The notes below the pieces were generated by a model. It was given only the letters and a program-made list of their open reading frames with translations, was not told where the DNA came from and made no database searches. This document shows positions 1 to 11,315 of a stretch of 64,000 nt of DNA, in pieces. Position 1 is the stretch's first letter; each line of letters opens with the position of its first letter. Source of the DNA: Pleurodeles waltl (taxonomy: Eukaryota > Chordata > Amphibia > Caudata > Salamandridae); NCBI RefSeq assembly GCF_031143425.1, contig NC_090437.1, positions 1,177,540,863-1,177,604,862 of the forward strand. Direction: 5' to 3'. The translations under genes were made by a program, and so were the position numbers.

Positions 1-118
1 TTTGATGTATCAAATTGATGAAACATATGAACATTTGGCAATCCATGTACATTTTCTATAAATATTGATTCAGGACAGTGTCTAAAGATTGTATTCTCTC
101 AGTGAAGTAGACACTGAG
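1..118. other. Unassigned sequence
   Basis: AT-rich sequence at the left window edge. I see no coding potential or recognisable repeat boundary. Confidence 0.4.
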
Positions 119-625
119 GGGCATATTTACAAGAAAGTGGAGCATCGGTCCCGATGCGCCACTTTTCCTGCGTCACTCCTGCCCCACCTAACAACACAAT
201 GGTCGCACCGTATTTATAATACGGCGCACCATGACGGTTGTTAGGACAATAGCATCAACATTTTTTATGCTATTGTGGCACTTTGCTGAACTAGCATCAA
301 AAATGTTGACGTTAGTGCAGCAAAGCACAGTGAGGTCCATTGATTACAATGGGTGTGTCATTTTAACGTCTGCTCTGAGCAGGCGTTAAAAAGGACATTT
401 CACAGCACCATTTTTTTGGGCCTCCCTGCGTCAGAACACCCCCCTAGCACACATTATTTTTGTGCCAGGCATAATGTGGTTCAAGGGTTTACAAAGTGGA
501 GCAATGCAAGCACTCTGCCACTTTGTAAATATGGTGAGGGAGAAAGGCCTCCTTAACGCCACCTTAGCTTAAAACAATAATGCTAGGGCAACGCAAGGTG
601 GCGCTAAGGGGTTGTAATGTGCTCC
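119..625. mobile_element. Non-autonomous hairpin-chain element (MITE-like)
   Basis: The segment is bounded by a short imperfect inverted repeat: catatttac near 123 and gtaaatatg near 526, each next to a ccacttt/aaagtgg block. Inside it is a row of local palindromes: gcatcgg/ccgatgc (142-157), a nested arm pair cctaacaac/gttgttagg (187-245), caatagcat/atgctattg (247-275), and an arm pair around 361-391 (ttttaacg...cgttaaaa). A last pair, cgccacctt/aaggtggcg, lies near 556-607. No protein is encoded; the frames present are short and off-pattern. Terminal inverted repeats and lack of coding sequence suggest a non-autonomous DNA transposon, but the superfamily is not identifiable from the ends I can see, and the right boundary is approximate. 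Confidence 0.5.
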
Positions 626-1489
626 TATATCTGTCTCTACCACATCCTATTTTCATTATGGTGGTGGCCGAGACAGAGTAAGTACTGTTTGTGGTGAAGA
701 GCTTCTCCATATGTGTTTCCCGTGTAAGCCAATTGTCCTTTGTAAATACCACCATACTTTGGCAGGTATTTTGGGTGATTGGTATTACACCCCTTTGTGA
801 CCACACAGTAGGCTATAGTATTTCAGAAAGTGGGACACACCTTAGGAGATCACACCACTATGACGGCCATGTTCACCGTTCCAAGTGAGCTACTTGGTAT
901 AAGGAATATTTTAGTTTTTCATTGGTTGTTTGGCACACTTGCATGCCCGATATTACAAACAATCCTCCTCCAGACAGTCACGGCTTCATTAGTAATGTTT
1001 TTTGCAAGTTTCTTAACTGTAAATGATTCTTTCCTACGGTGATATCCACGGGGAGCTGTGTTTACTGGCTGCTGGTCTCTTTTGGCATTGTTTATTTGGT
1101 AAGCTTGCATTTGTTTTATTTATTTTTTGTGAGTGCTTGGGCACCCAACCTTGTTTCCTCCTGAAGAAACCATTACTTATTGGCCAAAATGCATCAACCT
1201 CACTTTGCAGGAGCACAGCAGTTGGTATAAAGTATACAAAGGAACGTTTTTGGAGGCTATCTTGCGTTGAAAATGCCTTTATGTGTATCTGCATGATGAA
1301 TTGTCATGCGACATGGAGAAGGACTATTTTTTATAAAGTCACAGTGGACATCTGTGTTTAAAGACTATACACAAAGGATGTTCCAGCATAGATTTGTTTT
1401 AATGGAATATTTTCAAATAAATGTATTGTGATCAATCTACCTGTCAATTTGTTGTAGACATCCACTGATGGGGTTTGCGTGTTAGGGTG
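626..1489. other. Intergenic, nothing recognised
   Basis: AT-rich sequence between the hairpin element and the solo LTR. Open frames up to 112 codons occur, but they overlap each other on both strands and show no familiar motif. I treat them as chance. Confidence 0.4.
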
Positions 1490-3644
1490 TGTTAGAAATG
1501 GGGTCTTTGGTTGGCAGTCAGGTTACCCCCTGACCAAGCGAGGACCCTCACTCTAGTCAGGGTAAGTCACGCACAATCCAAATTATCCTGTGCCCACCCT
1601 CTGGTAGCTTGGCACTGAGCAGTCAGACTTAATTTAAAAGGCAACAGGTAAAGTACATGTGCAATAAATCATACAATACCACCATATAGCACCACAAAAA
1701 TACACCACACAGTGTTTAGAAAAATATAGAATATTTATCTGGTTAAATGCAGGTCAAAACTATCAAAGATGCAACAAGTAAATGTAGAGACATCACTGAA
1801 AAGTGATATAAAGTGCCTTAAGTCTTTTTAAAGCAAACAAAGTCTCTTTCAAGCACAAAGTACCTGGTTCGGATGAAAAATCTCTGCGAAGGGCCGCAGA
1901 AGAGAAGAAGCGTGGAAACAAAGGGATGTGCGTCGATTTCTCGGGCAGCACACGGCGATGCGTCATTTAGTGTCCACGCAGGGATGGCTGTGCGTCAATT
2001 TACTGCTCGGTCATGGATCCTCTTCAGGTTGCGGGGTTTTCAGACGCCCCGGGGACGGTGCATGGATTTCCTGTGCTGGCAGGACGAAGTCACAGGAGCT
2101 GCCTTGATCCGGGGGGTGTTGTGTCAAATTTTCTACCGCACAGCAGGTGCTGCGATGATTCCTCTCTGGAAGTCGGGCTGCGTCGTTCCGGCTCAGCTAT
2201 GCGTCGTGCAAGTGGGCAGTGCATCGAATTTCCAGTCGCTGCATCAATCTTTTCGTTGCGAAGTCGGGCTGCGTTGTTCCAGTTCAGCGTGCGGTGAAAT
2301 TTTCACTGTGGTGCATGCTGTGCGTCATTTCTGGCAGGCTGTGCGTCGAATTTCACTGCACAAGGTGTCCTTCTTGAAGAGATGAAGTCTTTTTGGTCCT
2401 GAGACTTCAGTGAACAGAAGGCAAGCTTTATCCAAGCCCTTGGAGAGCACTTCTTCACCACAGCCAGAGAGCAGCAAGGCAGCAGGGCTGCATCCAGGCA
2501 GCAGTCCTTCACAGAAAGCAGTCAGGTGAGTCCTTTGGGAAGCCAGGCAGTTCTTCTTGGCAGGATGCAGGTTCTAGTTACAAGTTTCTTCTCCAGGAAG
2601 TGTCTGAGTTGGAAGGGGCAGAGGCCCTGTTTATATACCCAAATGTGCCTTTGAAGTGGGGGAGACTTCAAAGAGTGGCTTAGAAGTGCACCAGGTCCCC
2701 TTTCAGTTCAATCCTGTCTGCCAGGGTCCCAGGAGGGGGTGTGGCAGTCCTTTGTGTGAGAGCAGGCCCTCCACCCTCCCAGCCCAGGGAGACCCATTCA
2801 AAATGCAGATGTATGCAAGTGAGGCTGATTATCCTGTGTTTGAGGTGTTTCTGAGTGAATGCACAAGGAGTTGTCAACTAAACCCAGCCAGACGTGGATT
2901 GTAAGGCACAGAAAGATTTAAGTGCAGAGAAATGCTCACTTTCTGAAAGTGGCATTTCTGAAATAGTAATATTAAATCCAACTTCACCAGTCAGCAGGAT
3001 TTTATATCACTTTACCATACTAAATATGACCTTCCTACTCCTTTCAGATCAGCGGCTACCACTCAAACAATGTATGAGGGCAGCCCCAATGTTACGCTAT
3101 GAAGGGAGCAGGCCTCACAGCAGTGTAAAAACAAATTTAGTAGTTTTACACTATCAGGACATGTAAACTACATGGGTACATGTCCTGCCTTTTGCCTACA
3201 CAGCACCCTGCCCTATGGGCTTCCTAGGGCATACCTTAGGGGTGTCTTGTATGTAGAAAAAGGGGAGTTTTAGGCTTGGCAAGTACTTTTAAATGCCAAG
3301 TTGAATTGGCAGTGAAACTGCACACACAGGCCTTGCAATGGCAGGCCTGATACAAAGTTAAGGGGCTACTTAAGTGGGTGGCACAATCAGTGCTGCGGGC
3401 CCACTAGTAGCATTTAATCTACAGGCCCTGGCCACATATAGTGCACTCTACAAGGGACTTATAAGTAAATTAAATAGTCCAATTGGGTATGATCCAATGT
3501 TACCATGTTTAAAGGGAGAGAGCATATGTACTTTAGCACTGGTAAAGTGCGCAGAGTCTAAAAACCAGCAAAAACAGTGTCCAAAAAGTGGAGGGAGGCA
3601 GGCAAAACGTTAGGGGTAACACCCTACGACTGTCAGGTCTAACA
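1490..3644 (-). mobile_element. Ty3/gypsy solo LTR (sense on minus strand)
   Basis: The segment starts tgttagaaat and ends tctaaca, the same inverted termini as the LTRs of the coding gypsy element at 26923-36372. The flanks ggg(tg) at 1485-1489 and ggatg at 3645-3649 match at four of five bases, as expected for an aged 5 bp target duplication. By comparison with the coding element, sense is on the minus strand; a TATA-like tatataa reads on that strand at about 2631-2637. No internal gag/pol region is present, so this is a solo LTR left by LTR-LTR recombination. Seven tgcgtc hexamers lie between 1929 and 2347. It is the same family as the LTR at 16701-18794, in opposite orientation. Open frames inside it are LTR shadows. 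Confidence 0.88.
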
Positions 3645-3948
3645 GGATGCAACATGGTAGAAATAAGCATAAATAAGAATATCCAATAATTTAGCAGGTC
3701 CAATAAGATTATAATATTGTTGACAGAATAACATATGAATCTTTCCCTATAGAGAACTAGCTACAGACACTTTATGTTACGCCCAAATTCTGTGAGGATT
3801 TCACGGGCTTTCCTCTTGTGTCTCCTTAGAATTTAACATTGCATAGATGCATAAAACAGTTGCTAAAGCAACCAATTAAAGCTGAGCTGTTTTTGCTCTT
3901 TCATCCCTACAATGTCATAGTGCAAAAATATTTTGGTGGTATGCCTCA
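3645..3948. other. Intergenic, nothing recognised
   Basis: About 300 bases after the solo LTR (including its 5 bp flank). No coding or repeat signature seen. Confidence 0.4.
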
Positions 3949-4180
3949 TGAATATTGAAGCATGAATATGGAGGTACACAAATATCCAAGACAAAATACT
4001 GAATGCAAAATATTGAAAGGTAAGTATAGATTTTCTATATGTAACTCATAGGTGTATTTTGACTATATATATCGTCAAGATATGTGGATGATGAGTTATG
4101 CACTTACCTTTCGATATTTTGGTCATTGATATTTTGTCCACGATATTCTTGCATCACTATATTTTTAGCCTCAGTATTCA
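3949..4180. mobile_element. Inverted-repeat MITE with splice-donor-like arms
   Basis: Two arms of roughly 80 bases are imperfect reverse complements: tgaatattgaagc at 3949-3961 against gcctcagtattca at 4168-4180, continuing inward through several aaaatat blocks to aaaggtaagt (4016-4025) and acttaccttt (4102-4111). The loop between is short and AT-rich. No coding sequence exists. The structure fits a foldback or MITE-type non-autonomous DNA transposon. Flanking target duplications are not obvious, so the ends may be off by several bases. Confidence 0.6.
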
Positions 4181-5640
4181 GTAGTACTATTTATTTTGAC
4201 TGTAGTCGCGGATCCTACCACTGCGTTGCATTATGACTCAAAATGTCTGCTTCGAGCTGCAGGTGCAGAATACTCATGCGATTTGCTGCGACCTGACACT
4301 CTCACATCTTTTTGGAAGCCAATCGGTGCTCCTCTCGAACTAGACCGAATTAAGTCAGTACACATTCGAAGTCTTTAATCAAAACGTCTTCTCACAAATG
4401 AATGGGGTGGTCTCTCCAGCAACCTGTGGCCTGCAAAGCACACTAAGGCTTATAGCGTAGCTATGTTCCTTCCAGTTAACATGAAACAAAGGATGTTCTC
4501 CAGTCTGCAAAACGATTGTGTCAATGCCTCCTGCAGGTTTGGCTGAAAGAAATAATTAGGTTGATATTGGGTGCTCTGCTTTGAAAGGCAGCTTCAATTA
4601 CGACACAGCGGGAGCTATTTCTCTTGTGCTCCGAGAAGAACGAGGTCTAATCTACCTTCGATAGGTTCCTGAGAAGAGGGCAGGCCTGGCATAGAAGGTA
4701 CCTGGACCAGGCAATGCAAAAAAGCCTTGTTTGTCTCAGGAAAGGTAACTTAGATGGTCCAAACTCGATTTTCAAATTGTTTTTGTTAAAGTTCCAACTA
4801 GATGTGTGATGACAGATATTAGGAATCAAGAGGGAGTATGTATTCTTTTACATATTTTTTGCCATCTGAAATTATAGTATCTGGAATTATAGGCTATAAT
4901 GCACCAATTTAAATCACTGGGGTGCTTGCCTTGCAAAGTGTCAAGTCCTTTCATGTAAGAACATGTTGTAACTTGTTGTTAATGATGTACCAGGGCATGT
5001 CGACGCGCAGAGGCTTTCCATTCCGTTTCAGTTGAGCTCAACAATGTGTCATTCTTTAACAATCAACAGAAAAACACGGAATTTGTAATGTTTATATTGA
5101 AGAGGCACAGCAGTCAGAATGGGGTAACATTAATGTGAAAAGCATACATTTTAATGAACTTTCAACGCCATGCATGATATCTGTTAACACACATTTTACT
5201 CTAAATTCTAAGGTAGCTGTTAGTATTTACATTACTTTTTGTCAAGACTGAGACATTTATAAATAGCTACGTACATGCTTTAGACAGTAATATTAAAAGA
5301 GAGCCTTTTCTGCAGGCTTCCAAGTCATTGCCACATACAACAGATTTTTCAGCGCCAAGAAGCGTGTTCCAAATGTTGTAATTTGTTGCATTTGGAAGCA
5401 CATAGATACACTGTGCACTTTAGTACTGTGCAATGAGCCATGTTGTGTTGGGAGCTGCAACCTTAAATTTAAATGTTCTATTAATAGAAAACTCTCATTC
5501 AGCCCTCACAAGGAGCTCTTGCCAAAAGGTGTTTTAAACGTTGAATCCTTCACAATCAGTGCCATGTATGCCGCTGTGTCTTTTAGAAGTATTACTTATC
5601 AATTAGCATTAGCAGGCACACAATCACAGCGCTCCGCATA
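4181..5640. other. Intergenic, nothing recognised
   Basis: About 1.46 kb of AT-rich sequence. The only open frames are about 60 codons and lack motifs. No repeat family was recognised. Confidence 0.4.
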
Positions 5641-6080
5641 AAGCAACTAGGGGAGGCTTCCTCCACAGGGGTGGAGGAGCGTCCCCCCCGCCAGCAGCGG
5701 CAGCTGCAAACCTTTTCCCAAAAATGATCATAAACTGTGTTTATGATTGTTTTTTGGGAAAAGGGGCATGGCTAACGGGGGTCACGTGCACTGAGGGAAG
5801 TGCTCAGCACTCCCTCTCAGAGAGCATGTGTGTTTGGCTGGCCCTCTGGGGCCGGCCAAACACACATGCGCACAGGGCTCTCTCTGTTGCTGGGCTGGAG
5901 AGAGTCTGCACAGGCTCTCAGTCTGCCTGGGAGCAGGGCACTCGTAGCCAATCCTGATGCTGCTCTAAGCAGCGTCAGGATTGGCGCAGGGCAGGCTGGG
6001 AGCCTGTGCCTGCACCAGAAGACGGAGGCAGAGGAGCGGTGCGGCACGGGAGCGCAGGGAAGTTTTTAAAAAAATGTAAT
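5641..6080 (+). repeat. GC-rich hairpin-rich dispersed repeat, copy 1
   Basis: A GC-rich island in AT-rich surroundings. It contains consecutive palindromes: cttttccca.../...tgggaaaag (about 5711-5763), a 20-base arm pair gcatgtgtgtttgg.../...ccaaacacacatgc (5824-5872), and ccaatcctgatgctgct/agcagcgtcaggattgg around 5949-5985, nested inside a longer pair of gcacaggctc and gagcctgtgc blocks. A diverged copy lies on the opposite strand at 52590-53085, sharing the tttggctggcc, gtcaggattggc and ctgggagcctgt blocks in the same order. It is therefore a dispersed, presumably mobile, non-coding repeat. Overlapping frames in both strands are by-products of GC content. Confidence 0.6.
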
Positions 6081-7155
6081 TCATTTTTTGATTTAATTCT
6101 CCCCCCTCCCCTCTTGCGTGCCGCCCGCCCCTTTAAATTTGCCCTAGCAGTGACTGAAAGCAACACATTTTATCCTCTACGAATAGCACCCATTTCACAG
6201 TGCACAGTGACAAGCAATGCCCTCACACACCAGTCCACACAAGAACTCCCCCAAACTACCCTTCAAACGCAACCTTCACTTCTTCTTTAACAAAGGCAGA
6301 ATCGCCTCCTTAAAAACGACTCCATTCCCACACATAGAAGCTCTTATGCAGAACACACCTTTGTAGAAATAATCAAGCAAAAGTTCTGTTACAGGGAGCA
6401 CCTCTCCTGTCTCACAAAGACTACTTGTTCATGAACATATATTCTGCAAGTTATTCACATGCATCAGTCCTTGATGCATAAACTCACCCACTCACTCACT
6501 CACACATAAAGCCACTGAAGCATTACACAGCCCCTTGTAGCCCCTGTGGGGCTTGGAAGGAACCCTCTAGGGGGCCTCCAACACTTCAATGGGCCCCATT
6601 CAGCCTAAAGCCAATGAATATCTGTTCGCTATAGAAGACTCAGGGGACCTTCATCACATCCTGCTGGGGGGGCATCATCTTGTGTTACCTCACTGACTGC
6701 ACCGCCAGAAAGTCCTCACTCTAGCGCTGTCTCACACATTTTGTTTTTCATAAACTGATGCATCAGGCTGAATGGGGAAAGCAGCTTAAGAGAATAAAGG
6801 CCTCATTTCCTGTTTGATGGAACTGTGGGACAACCATAAATTGTCTGCACTTCTACAGTGCAAAACTTGTGGTTTACACGTCCTATTTAGAGGTGCAGAA
6901 AAGCAGGATTTCTACTGGTGGAGCCTCTGTCGGCTTCACGGGTGGAAATATTTCATATTGTAGTCAGTCCACCAAAGACTGCCTGGTCATAATGATGGTT
7001 GCCTTGCCCTATGTAGAGCAGTTCATTCGGTCACTAACGTTTCCACCAGGTAAGGGATGCAAATCATAGAAAGAAAATGTACACATGACGCCTGTTCTAA
7101 AGGCGAACGCTCCCTGCATTTCAGGGACATTTCTATTTTGCTTTTTAGAAGAGTG
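6081..7155. other. Intergenic, nothing recognised
   Basis: No gene seen. A short cactcactcact run lies near 6485-6505. Frames of 60-94 codons carry no motif. Confidence 0.4.
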
Positions 7156-7755
7156 TGTGTGTGTAACCTACTAGGACCTAGTTCCCATAGGAAAAACGTT
7201 TTCCTACTTGCCTATATCTTTGGAACCGTTTGACCAATCTTCATGGAAATTTCCCAAAAAAGTGTCCTATAGGGTCTTGCTACGCATGGAAGGTTTCAGG
7301 ACAATAGGTCAAGTCGGGGTCAAGAATAAGTAGAGGTAAAAAAAGTGCATTTCCCATGTTAACTCCCCTGGGGTCTTTAAAGATAATTACACCCCGAACT
7401 GCTGAACGGAATTACACCAAATTTGGCAGGAAGCTAGATCTTGGTGCACAGACTGCGCTTTTTCTGATTTGGTGTAAATCCATTTAGTAGCTTTAGAGAT
7501 AATAAAAGTTAAAAAATATAGATATCTAGGGACGCAGCAAATCCGTGGATCAATTGTTGGCAGCCATTTTTGGACTCAGCTTCAGCCGAGTCGCAAACAA
7601 AAGCTCCAAGAAAAAGAAAAGGGGCCTGGGTAAGAACACCCTGAGCCCATAGCCTTGGTCCAGTGGTGTCCTTGGGACCCCACAAAGGCAAAACATTTTT
7701 TTTTTAATTCTCAGAAAAATGTTCAGATGGATCTGCAGATTTTTTGGAGATTTTG
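7156..7755 (+). repeat. Dispersed repeat family X, copy 1
   Basis: This stretch aligns by eye with 8540-9165 in the same orientation. Shared blocks include gaattacaccaaatttggca, cttcatgaaa/cttcatggaa, agatcttggt/ggatcttgtt, tggcagccattttgggact-type sequence and tggatctg near the end. It is non-coding. The family is widespread in my reading of salamander repeats, but I cannot name it. The copy is followed at once by a broken coding remnant on the other strand. Confidence 0.65.
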
Positions 7756-8349
7756 TTTTAGAAAAGCACAGTAGTCGTGTTTATCAAAATGAAACTTCTG
7801 TTGCTTTTTCAATTTTACCCCTTCCTCATATTTCCCCAGCCTCATCTTCATTTTCTCAGTTAATGCCTTTAATTGGTCCTGATCTGTATTGTCTAATTCT
7901 GCATCTTTGAGCAAAATTTGCATCATGCCTTTACTGGATTTTGCTGTGAAGTCTGCCCACTACTCCAATAATCCAGAATATGGATTCTTGTAAATTGAAA
8001 CCGTGAACATAGGAAGTCGCCTAGGAACCCTATTCACTTCCATGTATCTATTCAGTGAGTCCAACTTGCACCATTTACTAATTTCTTTCTTCATTAACTA
8101 CTCCAGGGCAAACATTTTCTGTTTTAAAGATAAAGTACCTGTTGTATTTATCAATGTGCCGTCCACACAGCTTCCACTCATCGCATCGTCACTTCCACTG
8201 AAGACGTACTTTGCAGCCTCCAACTTCTCTGTATCAACATCAGCCATGTCCGCCAACATTTCTGCTTCCCGGTGCACTACTCCACTCAACTGGCTCCTTC
8301 TACAGCCTCTCCAATCAAGCGGGGATGGCCATTTCCTTGAAACAAACAA
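7723..8349 (-). pseudogene. Broken coding remnant of a repeat-borne protein (unidentified)
   Basis: On the minus strand one frame runs from 8349 to 7723 with only two in-frame TAG stops, at 8098-8100 and 7960-7962. Both flanking pieces and the 46 codons between them stay in the same phase. The conceptual product is hydrophilic and helix-prone: a W-C-K-L...R-Y-M-E-V...V-P-R-R-L block precedes a Lys/Glu/Gln-rich segment with a coiled-coil look (DQDQLKALTEKM). Similar charged proteins with a W..L..Y....PR.L signature are, from memory, common in amphibian repeat-derived gene models, but I cannot assign a family or function. It sits between two copies of dispersed repeat X, so it probably belongs to a mobile element. 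Two stops mean it is not functional. Confidence 0.5.
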
Positions 8350-8424
8350 AACATCCCAAGGCGGTCACTTCCCCTACAGGTGCGACTGCCGGTCTAAATA
8401 TTGACACATCCCAATGTGATGAAA

Positions 8425-8530
8425 AAACTGTGCATGGCGAGGGTGCGAGTTATAGTTTCCTTAGGGCACGAGTTATAGTGACTCGAGATTACTCTAGCTA
8501 TAACAACTTAACTAGTGGTGGTCGACACTA
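8425..8530 (+). repeat. Short dispersed repeat, copy 1
   Basis: Contains gaaaaaactgtgcatggcg and gggcacgagttatagtgac, which recur at about 10995-11065 as a closely similar block in the same orientation. Non-coding. Confidence 0.55.
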
Positions 8531-8539
8531 GGTAGTTAT

Positions 8540-9165
8540 AGTTAGGACCTAATTTCCATAGACAGAGCGTTTTTTCTTTTGGCCCTAACTCTGGCGCCGC
8601 TTAATGAATCTTCATGAAATTTTCAAACCTTATACTTTGTTCAGTAATGTTTCGGTTTTGAAAGTTTCACTGGGCTTCGTCAAGCGGGAGATGAGAAAAA
8701 GAGGGGTCCAAAAATGAATTTTTCCCATTCCATTTTCCATAGGTTCTTTAGACACGCCTACAGCCGAAACCGCTGAATGGAATTACACCAAATTTGGCAC
8801 AAAGTTGGATCTTGTTCCACAGATTACGCTTTTTTGTGGTTTAGTGCAAATCCATTCAGTAGTTTTGGAGTAAGTTAAGGCCAAAACAAAAATATATATA
8901 TAAGGATGCGGATTCTCCGCTGATCCAACTGTCCTCGTACTGATATGTGATTGGCTGCCAACACCTCATCAAAAAAGTGTTGGCAGCCATTTTGGGACTC
9001 TGCTTCAGCTAATTCCCACACAAAAAAAAATAATAAGATGAGGGGCCAGGGAAGAGTCACCCTAGCCCCTTAGCTCTGGTCTCCCATCAGGGCTAAAAAG
9101 CATTTTTTAGAAAATAAAACCGAGAGCTGGATCTGTGGAATTTTCTGAGATTAGTGTTTAAAAAA
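8540..9165 (+). repeat. Dispersed repeat family X, copy 2
   Basis: Direct-repeat partner of 7156-7755, with the same order of shared blocks. Unlike copy 1 it includes a local hairpin around ggctgccaacac...gtgttggcagcc (about 8952-8991). Non-coding. Confidence 0.65.
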
Positions 9166-9199
9166 GGGTGGTCTTCAGCCCTTTTATTTTTATTAGTCC

Positions 9200-9770
9200 C
9201 TGGGTGGGTCAGGTCCCGGGGGCATTGAGGACGTTAATAAGGAGGGGGGCCCATGGGTCCCACCTCCTAGGGATTCCAATAGCCCTGGGTGCCACCACAT
9301 CCCTGGGGTAATGAATAACTAGAATGTGGGAGACTTCACAGCCCCCCGCACCCGGGGACCACCACTTTCCCAGGATGATTAGTGAAATATGTGTGGGTGC
9401 ACTGCCCTGCCACCCCTCATGTCCTGAGGACCACCACCTGCCTGGGACAAATACCATTGTTTGTGTGGGGGAGGCCTAACGGCCTCCTCCACAGCCCAGG
9501 GGACCACCACCTCACTGTGACACTTCTTACATTGAATGTGGGAGCCGCGTGGCCCCCTTGCAGGCCCAGGTACCACCAATTTCCTGGGGCACTTTTGCAA
9601 CTTGAATGTGGGGGGGGGTCACACATCCCCCTGCAGCCCCAGGGACCACCACCTCCCCAGGGCTCTTTTGCCAATTTAATGTGGAGGGGCCTGCAGCCCC
9701 CCTGCAGCCCTGGGGACCACCACCTCCCTGGGGCAATGTTTGTTGGGGGGCGCTCTATCCCCCCTCATGG
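9200..9770. repeat. GC-rich minisatellite, ~71 bp period
   Basis: A ggggaccaccacct-type anchor recurs at about 9287, 9354, 9426, 9499, 9569, 9642 and 9712, a spacing of 67 to 73 bases. Between anchors the order is a cctggggca block, a tt(g)aatgtgg block and a run of C. Units are diverged from one another. Long overlapping open frames on both strands across this tract (up to 251 codons) arise from the stop-poor GC-rich repeat. Confidence 0.8.
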
Positions 9771-10194
9771 AGCCAGAGATGGACCTGGGGACGCCAACCC
9801 CCAGGGCCAGCTCCTACTATGTCCTTTGTGTCCTACCTCCAGGACATGGCTGTTTGCTGTGGATAGGCTGCAGCTTCACAGCTGCCGCCAAGTCACAAAA
9901 AACGCTCTGCTCGTAGCAAGGGAGAGCTGCTCTCCCTCATCGCGAGTAGAGATTTCTTCTGTCTCCCTTCCCACAGAGATGCAGGCAGGGAGACAGAGGA
10001 AAAAATTGCTCTCACAGAGAGGAAGCTGCTTTTGCAGCTCCCCTTCTGTGACAGCAATGATGGCTCCTGCAGGAGGCAGGGAGCCAGCTGGGGCATTGGG
10101 GGCCTTCAGATTTCCCCCACAGTCCCCAGCATTGTGACTGAGTGCCCCGGGGGGCAACCAGGTCATAAGGCCAGGCCCTGGCGATTGTGTCCCA

Positions 10195-10530
10195 TGATGA
10201 GACTGACCTGGGGAGCGGGGCCGCGCAGCCCCCTCCCCCTCAAAAAAATAATTAGGTTTCACCACAGGGGATGTGGTCCCTGGGGCCCAGATCATCCTGA
10301 GGAGGGCGGCTGCGCAGGCCTCTCCCCCCAAAAAAATTAAATGTTTATGCCAGGCTCTTGGGGATGGGGTACACACGCCGAGATCAACCTGGGGAGGGGG
10401 ACACCCCCTCCTCCCCAAAAAATTAAAAATGTCTTCTAGGATGGGATCAGCTGCAGGACCCCCCCCAAAAAATGAATGTTTAGGCCAGGTACCGGGAGAT
10501 GGCGTTCCCAGGACTGAGATCAGCAAGGGG
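10195..10530. repeat. Second degenerate tandem repeat
   Basis: A gatcancctgggga-like anchor recurs near 10200, 10289, 10381, 10446 and 10519, each followed by a C-rich stretch and a short A run, then attaaatgttta and gccaggctc-like sequence. Spacing is irregular (about 65-92 bases). It follows the 71 bp minisatellite after about 420 bases of GC-rich unique sequence (9771-10194) and may be part of the same composite satellite. Confidence 0.6.
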
Positions 10531-11229
10531 TGGGGGTCTGGTTGGTATTGGGGTTGGCCACTTCGGCCGTGCTCAGCACATTGTTGGATTGTTGGGTTGT
10601 TATAGGGGTTGGCCTCAGGGCCTGGCCAAGGGCTCTGCGGCCAACCGCCGATATGCATGGCCGAATGTTGTGCATAGCAGTGGTTGGATTAACGTATGGT
10701 AAAAAAACATAGAAATGTAGTTAAAAAAAACAAAGGTTACAGGGACAGTATAGGTAGGAAATAGAATTTAAAAAACTGAAATTCACTTTCAAAAAAGGTT
10801 CACATTTTAAACATACAAAACCATAGAAATTCACTTGTTATAGTTAGAGTTATCTCAAGTAAGTATAACTTGTGTCTTAAGGTACCTATAACTCGCGCCC
10901 TCATCTTGCACTGCTACTTACCCGCAAATTACGACATTGATGACAACTTTTATAACATTATTGTTGGTATCACTGTAATATCTGCAGTAAACTTTTTGAC
11001 GAGAAAACTGTGCATGGTGGGGGCACAAGTTATAGTGACCTTAGGGCATGAGTTACAGTTAATTGATATATCTATAACTATAATAGGATTATTTCTATTG
11101 TTTTGTATGTTTAAAATGTGAGCCTAACTTTAACGTTCCTGTAACCTTTGGTTTTTTAAGTGAATTTCTATGTTTTTTTAATTATATTTCCTAACTATAA
11201 CGTTTCTTTAACCTTTGTTTATTTCAGTG
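10531..11229. other. AT-rich spacer with a second copy of the short repeat
   Basis: About 10995-11065 repeats the block at 8425-8490 (gaaaactgtgcatggtggg and gggcatgagttacag). The rest has no recognisable feature. Confidence 0.5.
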
Positions 11230-11230
11230 A

Positions 11231-11315
<85 letters not shown>

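Noticed and set aside
9382..10658. Overlapping 251- and 260-codon frames on opposite strands as genes
   Set aside because: They span GC-rich minisatellite repeats that lack stops in several frames, and the translations are repeat-periodic without domains.
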